From: Begonia masoniana
Taxonomy: Eukaryota > Streptophyta > Magnoliopsida > Cucurbitales > Begoniaceae
DNA: 64,000 nt
Assembly (NCBI GenBank): GCA_022432975.1
Contig: CM039514.1
Coordinates: 11,842,668 to 11,906,667 of the forward strand
Reading direction: 5' to 3'
Below the pieces are notes generated by a model, which was not told the DNA's origin, did not search any database, and saw only the letters and a list, made by a program, of their open reading frames with translations. The position numbers were made by a program, and so were the translations under genes. Every line of letters begins with the position of its first letter. Position 1 is the stretch's first letter. This document shows, in pieces, positions 11,123-21,967 of this stretch.

Positions 11123-11890
11123 TCATGGTGAAAAGCTTGGGCGTATGAACCCTTTTTCCAATAGTTCCTCTAACTGTTTCTTTAATTCCTTAAACTCCGT
11201 GGGTTCTAATCTATAGGGATTCTTAGATACAGGCTTGGTGCCTAGGTAAACATCTACAAAAAACTCAATTTCCCTATATGGCGGCAAGCCAGGAAGGTCA
11301 TCTAGAAATACTTCTGGAAAATCTTGGACAACTAAGACATTCTGAGGACTTGCTTTTCCTACTAGTTGTGTGTCTAAAACACTGGCTAAAAAGCACAAAT
11401 ACTCCCCGCATGGAGAAGGTCTAGCGTTGACAGAGGTCATAACCGACATTTTCTTACTCTTCTTCAAAGCTTGAAAGGTATGATTCAAACCACCAGGGGG
11501 TTGGAAGCTAACTATTCCAGTCCTACAATCTATTGTGGCATAATGCTTAAACAACCAATCTATTCTTGGGATTACATCAAATTCTATTATATCCATAATA
11601 ATAAGATCAGCAGGTAGACTCACGTTCCCTACTAACACATCACTGTCAAGCATCACTTGGTTAGAGTGCATGCGTTCACCAAAGGGTAATGCAACATTAA
11701 ACACATGCATAGAAGGGGTAAACTGTACATCTAACTTAACAGCAAACACAGATGCTATAAAGGAATGTGTCACACCAGAATCTATTAAAGTAAAGGCAGA
11801 CACAGAGTTGATCAATATGGTACCTGACACCACAGCAGGCTGTTCTTCATCACCCGACTCCATCATGGAGAATATCCTCAGTTTCAACAT
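11123..11890 (-). pseudogene. Element A: aspartic protease and linker to RT
   Basis: The 255-aa frame has the protease signature TLIDSGVTHSFI (catalytic Asp in D-S-G) at about residue 37 and DVIPRIDWLFKHYATIDC. The linker to RT contains [20 protein letters not shown] and [16 protein letters not shown], after which an in-frame TGA interrupts the start of RT. The protease would process the Gag-Pol polyprotein. Confidence 0.9.
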
Positions 11891-11992
11891 AGCAGGGCCA
11901 TTCTTTAATGCTGGGCAGTCCCTGTTGATATGGCCGACTTTGTTAGAGTTGAAGCATCGGGTGATTCTAGGCTTCTGGCAATCTCTGTACGT

Positions 11993-12961
11993 TTATCCAA
12001 CCTCCTCACAGTTGAAACACTTTCCCGTCCCAAATTTACACTCGCCCAGGTGACTCTTCAAACATTCCGGGCACTGGGGAAACTTCCTGGTATCCGGTAC
12101 TTTCCTTCCTGTTTCTTGGTTACTCTGGCCTTCACTGGGCCTCTTCATTCCTCTCTGCTGTTGGGGCTGGATGAACTTTCGCAGGGCTTCCTTCGGTCCA
12201 GAACACTTCATTTCAGCTTCTTCCACCTCCAATGCTGTGGACACAACTTCACTAAATGACAGCCCTTTAATACCACAGAATTTGACTCTTCTGTAAATTT
12301 TCGACTTCAGTCCATGCACAAACTGAAACACTTTATCCTCATTCTTGTGAACAAAATGTCCAGCAAACCTGGATAGGGACTCGAATTGCCTACTGTACTC
12401 TGCCACAGACCCTGTCTGCTTCAAGTTCAGAAACTCTACCTTCTTTGCGGCCTGGACTGTGTTGTTAAAATATTTCTCATAGAAAATCTCCTTGAACTGA
12501 GACCAGGACATAGCCAGAACATCGGTGGTTGTCTCTATTGTTTCGCACCAAAGTTGAGCGTCCCCAGCCAAATAAAACGTTGCCAGAGTGACTTTGTCTC
12601 CTTCTCCGATGTTGGCACATCTGAACATGCTCTCAATCTTCCTAAGCCACTCCTCAGCAACAATCGGATTGGATGATTTTCCATCAAGTGTGGGCAGTTG
12701 TAGCCTCCAGAATCGGTCTCCTGAATGCTCACTGCTGGAACTCGAGTTGGCACTTCTTTGTACTTCTCGGTTCAACGATACTCCCAACTGATCGGACTGC
12801 TGACGAACCAAATCGGTCTGCTGACGCACCAAATCCGTCAGTTGCCTAATTACACTAGGGTCCTCCTCACTTATTAAATTTGGCATCTCTCTCAGTACTC
12901 TTGGTCTTCCTGGTCGTCTAGCCATTTTGCTATATTCATTGACAAGGTTAATTGCTCTCAT
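11993..12961 (-). pseudogene. Element A: gag with zinc knuckle, stopped
   Basis: The 322-aa frame probably starts at the second Met (MARRPGRPRVLRE, residue 13). Capsid-type motifs FYLAGDAQLWCETI and VAEYSRQFESLSRFAGHFV are followed by a basic region and CPECLKSHLGEC, then the start of a CCHC knuckle (CFNCEEVG) cut by an in-frame stop. The same frame continues past the stop into a second, decayed knuckle (CFNSNKVGHINRDC). Gag packages the element RNA in virus-like particles. Confidence 0.88.
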
Positions 12962-13066
12962 AAATATCTAATAGCTAAGGTTAACATAAACACTTACAGT
13001 TGTTGAAGGACTTCCATACAACGATTGGCACTGATGAGTAATCTTTTGAAGGGTTTAACTGAATGT

Positions 13067-13077
13067 CTCTGATACCA
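13067..13077 (-). promoter_or_regulatory. Primer binding site of element A (initiator tRNA-Met)
   Basis: The minus strand reads TGGTATCAGAG, three bases from the 5' LTR. This is the standard complement to the 3' end of plant initiator tRNA-Met used by gypsy elements to prime reverse transcription. About 60 bases further on lies a caactGTAAGT donor-like site that is also found at the same place in element E. Confidence 0.9.
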
Positions 13078-13080
13078 TAC

Positions 13081-15199
13081 TGTAACGCCCCGAATTATAT
13101 AAACCCGGTTCGCTACACATAATACTGAACCACACTATGATATTCTGAGAAAATTTCAAAATTTCACTCAACGGTCAAAGTTTGACCCTTAAAATGTTAA
13201 AACTTGCAGCGGAAATTCATTTGTATAAAACGACATTTATTAATTAATTAAAATATTAAAGACAATTGGTTGAAAGAAAACAAACAAAACAGAACACGTC
13301 CACCGCTGAACAGTTCCAGCGATAGAAATAGAAACAAAAAGGCATCCACCGCTAAACAGAGTTAGCGGCAGAAGCAGAAACAAAATAATCTCAGTGATGG
13401 ACGTAGAGACAGAATACGTCTTCTACTAACGAACACCCACCGCTCACGTCAGTCGAACGACACGTCGACTACACACGTCCACCGGTCACGTCAGTCGAAC
13501 GACGCGTCGACTACACACGTCCACCGGTCACAAAACGACAAAATTACTACCCACGTCTACCGCTCACACCCATCCATCACAAAACGACAAAATCTATTAC
13601 TCACGTCCACTGATCCGAAAAATGACAAAAAAACCTATTACTCACATCCACCGATCACAAAACGACAAAACCTATTACTCACATCCACCGATCACAAAAC
13701 GACAAAACCTATTATTCACATCCACCGATCATAAAGTGACAAAACCTATTACGCACGTCTACCATTTGACAACATCCACCGATAGACTACATCCACCGAT
13801 AAACTACATCCACCGATGAACAGTAACACTCTAAACAAACAGACAACTCTGTCTACTAAAAGAACTTGTAAATTTTAACAACAGCTATTCAAAACAACAT
13901 AAATCCACAACTTTATAAATCCAGAATAACAATCTACAACTAAAACTAAATCGTATTTTTCATAATCAGAAAAGCTCCAAAGTTGATAAAAACATTAAAC
14001 TCCTGCTGTCATTAACATTCTTAGCATACTAAAACTGAACCATTGTTAACTAGACTTTCACACCTACTGACATGAGTTAAACCGCCTCATTAGATTGTCA
14101 AGTCGATGCGTGAATGTACTCCTTCAACCAGCCTAGTCCTCAACATACTCAGAGAACCCACTTGCTGAAACTTTTTCACCTACATCACAAAACTCGTCTA
14201 TTAGCCTAATGCTAAGTAAGTAAAACAACAATGAAATGATATGCTGAAACATAAATCCCAGACATGCAGTTTCTATTTTCACATCTTTGCTGCATTCATG
14301 TTCTTTCTCTGATTTGATCCCTCGGTTCCATTGGGAGTTGGATCATTTGTCCCAAAGTCATACATCCTCTTCATAAATTAAGAGGTGGATTAGTTCCCTT
14401 AACAGCTGATTTGATCCTAAATTCCATTGGGAAGCGGATCAATTTTTCCAAATTCATACATCCTCTTCATAAATTAAGGGGCAGATTAGTTCCCTTAACA
14501 GTAGATCTATTACATTCTGTTCATACCTTGCCATGCCATTACATGTAAATTCATTTTCGTGTTCCTTCCAAAACATGATACATGACATACATAAAGCATT
14601 CAAACAAGCATAAACCTATTGTTTTATGATGTAGACCCGAAGGCACACACAGACTCTACTTACTTGATTTCCTGGAAAAGCTTGGTTGCAAACTACTTCG
14701 GGTTTTGCTCAAACCTATAGCCGTAGACAGAGTATTAGTTAAGCTTCATTCTAAACTATCCTCAAATCTACCAGAACTCATAATGAAACTAGTTTGGGAA
14801 CTCAGATCATTAAGCATTCCTGATATGCCCCGAACCCGAACTAACTTTCACTTACAACATTCTCAAAACTCGCATTTAAAATCCCCTCTAACATCGATAG
14901 CTACAATGTAACAAGAAATCGAAGTAGAACTCACCTAGCTTGGAGAAAATGGGAGGGAAAATCACGGAGAGAAACTCTGCTTAGCTGAGCTAAATGCCGA
15001 GAAAGGAAATGAGAAAACAGTGGCGGCTAAACCTCATTAAACCTTTACTTAAATACGTTATCCACTATAGATCTCCATTTACCATTATGCCCTTACTTAG
15101 TCACTCATTAACCTAATCAATATTTCTCCCAGTTTCATCCATAAAGTGTACACTATTAGATGACAAGGTAAAATTGGTTTGATGGAGCCGGGTGTTATA
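13081..15199 (-). repeat. 5' LTR of element A (2119 bp)
   Basis: On the plus strand it runs from TGTAACGCCCCGAATTATAT to GGGTGTTATA, with the last bases changed from TTACA to TTATA. It matches 6315-8406 except for scattered substitutions and minisatellite copy number. It contains the minisatellite (about 13480-13820), the micro-exon (14664-14714) and an intact GTGAGT first-intron donor near 14935. Confidence 0.95.
14664..14714 (-). other. Putative LTR leader micro-exon (family A, 51 nt)
   Basis: The acceptor ggctatAG and donor GTAAGTAG flank the 51-nt segment on the minus strand. This is the copy in the promoter-active 5' LTR of element A. Confidence 0.45.
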
Positions 15200-16302
15200 G
15201 TAACACCCGGCAATTTTGCCATGTAAATATTCCTTGAATTATTAGACGGAATTAATAGGAATATTTATACAATGTATGTTTTATGAGTTTTTCGATGGTT
15301 TCAATTGAATGTGGGTGATTCGTAAAATCGATTTGAGGGACTAAATAGTAATTTAGTTAAAAACCAATGGAGGGGCAAAATAGGGAGCCAATTAAGGTTG
15401 GTGGGGGAAGGCCTATGGTTGCTTGACACCTGACAACTTGTTGAAGAAGCCATATTCTTCTTCTCTTTCCTCCTACGTGAAACCCTTATTTCTCCTCTGC
15501 TTCTTTCCACTCCCCTCTGTTTTCTCTCTTCCAGACGACAAACGCCTTCGAAGCTCCTTCAATCTCCTCAGTTTTCTTCTATTTCTCTGCCGATGGTAAA
15601 CATCTGCTAAAGTTAACGAGTTTGGATAAGTTAAAATGTGAGTTTTGTGTAAGTTAAAAGTTACGATAATTTGGGGAGAACTCACTGTTTTTGCATGAAA
15701 ACACGTTGGTTTGTTTTCTAAAGGTTTGAATGAAGTTTGAATCATATTCTACTAAGTTATTAGTTAGCATTTGCAGCTTTGTTAATTTCCCTTTTCATGC
15801 ACGTCATAGGTTCGTGCATCACCGTGGTTTCACGAGCAAAGCTTGCTACTTTCGGACAACAGGTAAGTTAATGTGTGTAAATCTGCCCTTAAGGCCATAC
15901 AACAAGGAGATATTAGGTTTTACTTCTGTCGGATTGTTTCGGGTAGATAAGTTAGAGTTTCGTTATGAGTTTTCTGTATTTCTCTTCATGTTCTGCCATT
16001 TTATTTCCTGTTGTCTGCTATTTCACGTTGGTGTCCTATAAACGTCCATGCATACACGTTTTCTGAAAGCTCATGCAAAATGTTTTCTGTACACGTTTTG
16101 AAGCTAAGAAAGATAAAAATCTGAATGTAATGTAATGGTTAAGTGTGGGACGGGGACTGGCCTACTGTTCTGTTCCGTTCTGTATATCTGTTATGTGCCT
16201 GATAGTGCACTTGCCAATTCCCCTATAAGCCCCACTTATACCCCTCTACTAGTGAAACGTAATGTAATGTACTGTCACTGTATTCTGAAAGTTCATGCAT
16301 AG
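15200..16302 (+). mobile_element. Family D LTR, first part (continues at 21968)
   Basis: This begins with the TSD copy GTAAC and continues acccggcaattttgcc, matching the D solo LTR at 42534 along its length. Homology is interrupted at 16302, where element C inserted, and resumes at 21968. It includes a micro-exon at 15810-15862 and a GTAAGTTAATG donor followed by gcccttaaggcc. Confidence 0.88.
15810..15862 (+). other. Putative LTR leader micro-exon (family D, 53 nt)
   Basis: The acceptor acgtcatAG lies upstream and the donor GTAAGTTA downstream. The second D copy (42913-42965) has the same 53-nt length and the same splice sites, although the sequences have diverged. Confidence 0.45.
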
Positions 16303-16764
16303 TGTCAAGGTCCTGGCTTGTCCAAGGCATGTTGCCTATGGCCGCCCTTGCTGTTAGCTAGATTTGTTTCATTTTTAAGTAATTCTATTGTATTCTTTTC
16401 TTTCTATTTTTGGCAAGAGTGACTCCTCGCCACCATAGCATGTATACTACTGCCGTAGTGGAGATGGTCCGGATTGCTCTTTAGGGGGAGAGGCATGACT
16501 GCACGTAGACCCCCTACCCAATGTTGTAATTTGCTTCTATTCAATGAAAAGGCTTTTTACACACACTCTTTATGCATACTTTATACTTAATGATGCTCCT
16601 TTCGCTTAATCTCGCTCGCTCGTTGCTTACTCGTTAAACACAAAGCTCGCTCTAACGAAGTGGGCACTCGGTGCTGTTGGCACGCTCGTTGGCTGACCCA
16701 GTACAAGTGAGATATTGGGTGCCGCACGGTCTCGTTTACGCCCCTTGAAAATAGGACCGTGACA
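16303..16764 (+). repeat. 5' LTR of element C (462 bp)
   Basis: It starts TGTCAAGG and ends CCGTGACA. It is equal in length to 21506-21967 and about 97% identical by eye. Confidence 0.95.
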
Positions 16765-16766
16765 GT

Positions 16767-16779
16767 TGGTATCAAAGCC
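16767..16779 (+). promoter_or_regulatory. Primer binding site of element C
   Basis: TGGTATCAAAGCC begins two bases after the 5' LTR. It differs by one base (A for G) from the usual initiator tRNA-Met complement TGGTATCAGAGC. Confidence 0.8.
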
Positions 16780-16806
16780 TCATTGGCTTACAAATCGTGA
16801 GAAATT

Positions 16807-19149
16807 ATGCTGAAAAAGAGTACGATGGAAAGGCCTAGTGCACCATCGGATCAACTCGAGCGCCTCATCGGGTTGGAAGAAGAAATACGGTATTTGCAAG
16901 ACATACCGGACAACATTCGATTCTTAGAAGAACAGATGAAGGAAATGTCTGAATTTCCTACTGAGATAGCTGCTATTCACAACCGAATAGACGCCATACC
17001 GATCCCAGAGCTGTTGGATTGGGTGGAAACTCTCGAATCCCGTCAAGAAAAGGGAAAGGGAGTTGACACAGGAGAAAGTTCCACAGGTGCAATAATCGGG
17101 GTCCTGGAGCGTGTCAATGAAGTCGAGCTAGCTCATACCCGGTTGTCAGAAACTGTGTCTCAGGTGACCATGGACTTCAGAATAATGTTTGATTCTCTTA
17201 GGGCCGAGATTGCCGAGATCAACATTAAACTGAACCTTACAATGAGAGCCATGGGGAGCCAAACCCAGGCTACTACTGCTGCTGAATTCAGTCGAGTAAA
17301 AATTCCTGAGCCAAAGCCCTTTGGGGGAGCACAGGATGCTAAAGAAATAGAGAATTTCATCTTCGACATGGAACAGTACTTCAAGACCACTAAAACGGAT
17401 GATGACTCGAAAGTGACCTTGGCCACAATGCATCTTACTGGCAATGCAAAACTTTGGTGCAGATCCAAACATCATGAAATCAGTGTTGGCGAATGTACGA
17501 TTGATACATGGGAAGATCTAAAAAGACAATTGAAGGATCAATTCTTTCCAGAAAATGTTGACTTCAACGCTCGTAGACTTCTTCGAGACCTAAAGCAGAC
17601 TGCCAGTATTCGTGAATATGTCAAACAATTTTCGGGTCTCATGCTTAATATTAGAGATATGTCAGAAAAAGACAAGATCTTCACTTTCATCGAAGGTCTT
17701 AAACCATGGGCCAGAACAAAATTGTATGAACAAAGAGTGCAAAGCCTTTCAAGTGCACTTGCAGCTGCAGAGCGACTGTTTGATTATAATATCGAGAACC
17801 CTGGGGCAAAGAAGAACGCTCCCAGTAACTCAAACACCATCAAGTCCCAGAAACCGAACATGGGAACTATTGAAAGAAATGCTAATAACCAACGCCCACC
17901 AAATAGGCCTATGTCATGTTTCCTGTGTAAGGGACCCCATCGAGTAGCCGAGTGCCCGTATAGATCCGCCTTAACTGCCTTACAAGCTTCGATTCATGAT
18001 GACAATGCAGTTAAGGAAGTTGTTGAAGAAGAATCCACAGAGATTGCTGAAGTTGGGACCATGACATTCTTGTCAGCTGTACAACAACAGATGGAAGAAT
18101 TAAGGAAAATCCCAGATAAGGGTCTCATGTATGTGGAGTCATTCATCAATAACAAATCTACTAAGAGTACGATGATAGATTCGGAAGCTACTCATAACTT
18201 CATTACAGAGAAAGAAGCTCATCGTCTCGGTTTGAAGTTGGAAAATAATGATGGTAAAATGAAAACAGTGAATGGAAAAGCGATGCCGGTACTCGGGGTT
18301 GTAAGGAGAGTCCAGTTGAGACTCAGTTCGTGGACAGGACCCGTCGACTTCGTTGTAGCTCGGTTGGATGACTTTGATGCTATTTTGGGGATGGAGTTCT
18401 TGATGGAACATAAAGTCATCCCAATGCCTTCAGCAAAATGTTTGATAATCACCAGTAACAACCCAACCGTTGTTCCGGCGATTCTGAAACAACCAAATGT
18501 CATCAACACAAAGATGCTCTCTGCTATGCAATTCAAGAAAGGGCTGAAACGCGACGATCCAACTTACATGGTTGTCCCATTGGAGGTAAGTACAAAGAAG
18601 GAAGAAGTAATACATCCTGAAATCTCAAGAGTCCTGGAAGAGTTCAGGAGTACCATGCCCGAGTGCTTACCCAAGACATTACCTCCAAGGGACATCGATC
18701 ATCAAATTGAACTGAATCCCGGATCTAAACCTCCTGCAAAAGCCCCATATAGAATGGCTCCGCCAGAACTAGCAGAATTGAGGAAGCAATTAGATGAGCT
18801 ACTCGAGGCCGGATTTATCAGACCCGCTAAAGCACCTTTTGGAGCACCGGTGTTGTTTCAAAAGAAAAAAGATGGAAGTCTACGAATGTGCATAGATTAT
18901 CGGGCACTCAACAAAGCCACAGTGCGCAACAAGTATCCCATTCCGCTTATCACTGACCTTTTTGATCAATTGTATAAAGCCAAGTACTTCACCAAGCTTG
19001 ATCTGCGATCAGGTTATTATCAAGTGAGGATTGCTGAAGGAGATGAACCTAAGACGACGTGTGTAACAAGGTATGAAGCTTTTGAGTTTTTGGTGATGCC
19101 CTTCGGACTCACAAACGCTCCTGCAACATTCTGTACCCTCATGAATTGA
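16807..19149 (+). pseudogene. Element C gag-protease-RT (N-terminal part, 780 aa)
   Basis: This is the first open part of the fused gag-pol. Residues 1-150 are a coiled-coil-rich Gag N-terminus. The capsid region follows ([20 protein letters not shown], then [12 protein letters not shown] at about 205-225) and a single zinc knuckle [13 protein letters not shown] at about 371-383. The protease active site near residue 458 reads Asp-Ser-Glu where Asp-Ser/Thr-Gly is expected, so the protease is probably dead. Reverse transcriptase motifs [20 protein letters not shown] and [11 protein letters not shown] follow, and the frame stops at TGA (19147-19149) just before the Y-L-D-D active site. The ATG at 16807 follows the PBS by 27 bases. 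Confidence 0.92.
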
Positions 19150-19245
19150 GTATTTCATGAATTCCTTGACAAGTTTGTGGTGGTGTACCTTGATGACATC
19201 GTGGTATACAACGAGACGCTATAAGAGCACAAGGCGCATCTTCGT
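19150..19245 (+). pseudogene. Element C: RT active-site segment between two stops
   Basis: The same frame continues between TGA (19147) and TAA (19222) and carries FVVVYLDDIVVYNE, the reverse transcriptase active site, then goes on to the next piece. No frameshift is involved. Confidence 0.85.
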
Positions 19246-21360
19246 TTGGTTTTCGAGAGGCTACGAGAAAACCAACTATATGTGAAGAAAGAAAAATGTT
19301 CTTTTGCTCAGAAGAGCATCGAATTCCTCGGCTATATTGTTGAACAAGGTCGTCTTCGCATGGACCCGGGTAAGATAAGTGCTGTCAAAAGCTGGAAGAT
19401 CCCGACATCTGTCACTGAATTGCGTTCCTTCCTCGGGTTGGCCAATTATTACAGATGCTTTGTGGAAGAGTTTTTGAAGAGAGCTACACCCCTAACAGAA
19501 CTCTTAAAGAAAGGAGTGCCTTGGGAGTGGAACTCTGAATGTCAAAAATCTTTTGCTGACTTGAAAGAAGCCATGATACAAGAACCCGTACTTGCGCTAG
19601 AAGATGTCACTCAGCCATTTGAAGTGGAAACCGATGCCTCAGATTTTGCTTTAGGAGGAGTCCTTTTGCAGAATGGGCATTCTGTTGCCTTCGAAAGTCG
19701 TAAGTTAAAGGAAGCAGAGAGGAAATACATTGCTTCTGAGAAAGAAATGTTGGCCGTAGTACATTGTCTGCGCATGTGGAGACAGTATCTACTTGGGTCA
19801 AAGTTCGTCGTGAAAACAGATAACAGTTCAATCTGTCACTTCTTTGAACAGCCAAAACTCTCGGCCAAGCAAGCACGTTGGCACGAGTTGATTTCAGAGT
19901 TTGATTTTAACTTCGAACACAAGACAGGCCAGAGTAATAGAGTGGCTGATGCCCTGAGTCGGAAGGCAGAGTGCGCTAGCCTTTGTTATTTGTCTCAACT
20001 TCAAGCGAGTAAAGTTAATGGATCGTTGAAAGATCGCATCCGAGACAATTTACAAAACAACCCCGCAGCCCGAGCAGTAATGCAGCTTGTGAAAGAAAGG
20101 AAGACTCGACAATTCTGGATTGAAGATGACTTACTCTTCACCAAGGGAAACCTTTTGTATGTGCCTCGAAGCGATAATTTGCGGCGTACTCTTCTGCAAG
20201 AATGCCATGATACGTTGTGGGCCAGTCATGCTGGGTGGCAAAGAACCTATGCTCTCTTGAAAAAGGGATATTACTGGCCGCAGATGAAGGTTGACGTTAT
20301 GCAGTACACTAAAACTTGTCCTGTTTGCCAACAAGATAAAGTTGAAAGAAATAAGATTGCTGGCCTATTAGAACCACTGCCTGTACCGAAAGTACTTTGG
20401 GAGAGTGTTTCCTTGGATTTCATCACCAACTTGCCGTCTGTCAACGACTTTGAAGTGATACTGGTGATCGTCGACAGGTTCTCAAAGTATGCCACATTCA
20501 TTGCGGCCCCGAAGCACTTCCCCGCAGAGATGACTGCCCAACTCTTCTTCAAACATAAAGTGAAATTGTGGGGAATTCCTCAAAGTATTGTTAGTGATCG
20601 GGATCCGCGATTCACTGGATCTTTTTGGGTTGAACTGTTCCATTTGCTCAGATCAAGTCTCAATATATCCTCCAGTTACCATCCTCAAACAGATGGCCAG
20701 ACGGAACGCTTGAGCAGCTTTCTTGAGGAATATCTGCGCCACTTCATCAATACAAATCAAAAGAATTGGCCCAGTCTACTCGACGTAGCACAATTCTGTT
20801 TCAACTGTCAGAAGAGTTCTTCGACGGGGATGAGTCCATTCGAAATAGTCTGCGGGAGACAACCCATCATGCCCCACATGCTGGAACAACCATATTTGGG
20901 GAAGAGTCCAAAAGCTTTCAACTTCTCCAAAGAATGGAAGCATAATATGGAGATAGCTCGCGCCTACCTAGAACGTGCCTCTAAACATATGAAGAAGTGG
21001 GCGGATAAGAAGCGGCGACCAACGGAGTTCAAGGCTGGAGACTTTGTACTAGCTAAGTTGTTACCAGAACAACTTCGCTTTCGGGGAAAGAAGGACCAGC
21101 GACTCGTCAGAAAATACGAAAGTCCAATTGAAGTCATGGAGAAAGTCGGAAGAGCCTCCTGCAGAGTTAACCTTCCAACATGGCTCAAAATTCACCCTGT
21201 CATCCATGTTAACAATCTGAAGCCCTATCACGCAGACGATGAAGATGAAGAGAGGAATGACATCACCAGACCAAATATCGCCGTCAACAACAAAAAGAAG
21301 AAAGAAGTTGAAGAAGTGCTGGCAGAGCGGAACGCCAAAGTGGGTCGACGACAGTACTAG
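19246..21360 (+). pseudogene. Element C RT end, RNase H, integrase (704 aa)
   Basis: The frame is the same as in the previous pieces. It shows the RT thumb (FLGYIVEQGRLRMDPGKISA), RNase H (ETDASDFALGGVLL; ASEKEMLAVVHCLRMWRQYL; KTDNSSI), the integrase zinc-binding region (CPVCQQDK) and the integrase core (SLDFITNLPS; IVSDRDPRFTGSFW; SSYHPQTDGQTERLSSFLEE). It ends with a GDFVLAKL and HPVIHVNNLKPYH C-terminal domain. A TAG (21358-21360) interrupts the chromodomain that follows. Confidence 0.92.
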
Positions 21361-21474
21361 GAGTATCTGATTAGATGGAAGGGACTTGGAGACGACGCGG
21401 TATCTTGGGAGAAGCAGGAAGACTTGGAAGACGAAACAAAGATGATCGAAGACTTCAAGCAGAAGCAGAGTTGA
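21361..21474 (+). pseudogene. Element C: chromodomain tail
   Basis: The continuing frame after the TAG reads EYLIRWKGLGDDAVSWEKQE and then DLEDETKMIEDF, and ends at TGA (21472-21474). The aromatic cage-type Y...W and the xxWE motif are those of a chromodomain. Confidence 0.85.
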
Positions 21475-21492
21475 CGAGGACGTCAACAGCTC

Positions 21493-21505
21493 AAATAGGG
21501 GAGAA
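21493..21505 (+). promoter_or_regulatory. Polypurine tract of element C
   Basis: AAATAGGGGAGAA lies immediately before the 3' LTR. Confidence 0.85.
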
Positions 21506-21967
21506 TGTTAAGGTCCGAGCTTGTCCAAGGCATGTTGCCTATGGCCGCCCTTGCTGTTAGCTAGATTTGTTTCCTTTTTAAGTAATTCTATTGTATTCTT
21601 TTCTTTCTATTTTTGGCAAGAGTGACTCCTCGCCACCATAGCATGTATACTACTGCCGTAGTGGAGATGGTCCGGATTGCTCTTTAGGGGGAGAGGCATG
21701 ACTGCACGTAGACCCCCTACCCAACGTTGTAATTTGCTGTTATTCAATGAAAAGGCTTTTTACACACACTCTTTATGCATACTTTATACTCAATGATGCT
21801 CCTTTTGATTAATCTCGCTCGCTCATTGCTTACTCGTTAGACACAAAGCTCGCTCTAACGAAGTGGGCACTCGGTGCCGTTGGCACGCTCGTTGGCTGAC
21901 CCAGTACAAGTGAGATATTGGGTGCCGCACGGTCTCGTTTACACCCCTTGAAATTAGGACCGTGACA
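21506..21967 (+). repeat. 3' LTR of element C (462 bp)
   Basis: It starts TGTTAAGG and ends CCGTGACA, followed by TSD copy CATAG. Confidence 0.95.

Larger units (their letters stand above)
6315..15199 (-). mobile_element. Family A Ty3/gypsy retrotransposon (Tekay/Del chromovirus), 8885 bp, defective
   Basis: Two LTRs of 2092 and 2119 bp enclose a 4.7-kb interior read on the minus strand. A perfect 5-bp TSD GTAAC is present (6310-6314, 15200-15204). The order on the minus strand is 5' LTR, tRNA-Met-type primer binding site, gag with zinc knuckle, protease, reverse transcriptase, RNase H, integrase, degenerate chromodomain, polypurine tract, 3' LTR. This order, the roughly 2-kb LTRs and the C-terminal chromodomain place it in the Tekay/Del lineage of chromoviruses. 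The coding region is broken by in-frame stops and two frame changes, so the element is not autonomous. It sits inside the first bases of a family D LTR. Confidence 0.95.
16303..21967 (+). mobile_element. Element C: Ty3/gypsy chromovirus (Galadriel-like), 5665 bp
   Basis: Two 462-bp LTRs (TGTCAAGGTCC... and TGTTAAGGTCC..., both ending GTGACA) flank the interior. The TSD CATAG is perfect (16298-16302, 21968-21972). By eye I count about 15 differences between the LTRs, near 3%. The interior is one gag-pol frame from 16807 to 21474, interrupted only by three in-frame stops (19147, 19222, 21358), with a chromodomain at the end. Short LTRs, a single fused frame and a chromodomain fit the Galadriel/CRM side of the chromoviruses; Galadriel is my preferred but unproven call. 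It is inserted in the family D LTR. Confidence 0.93.
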
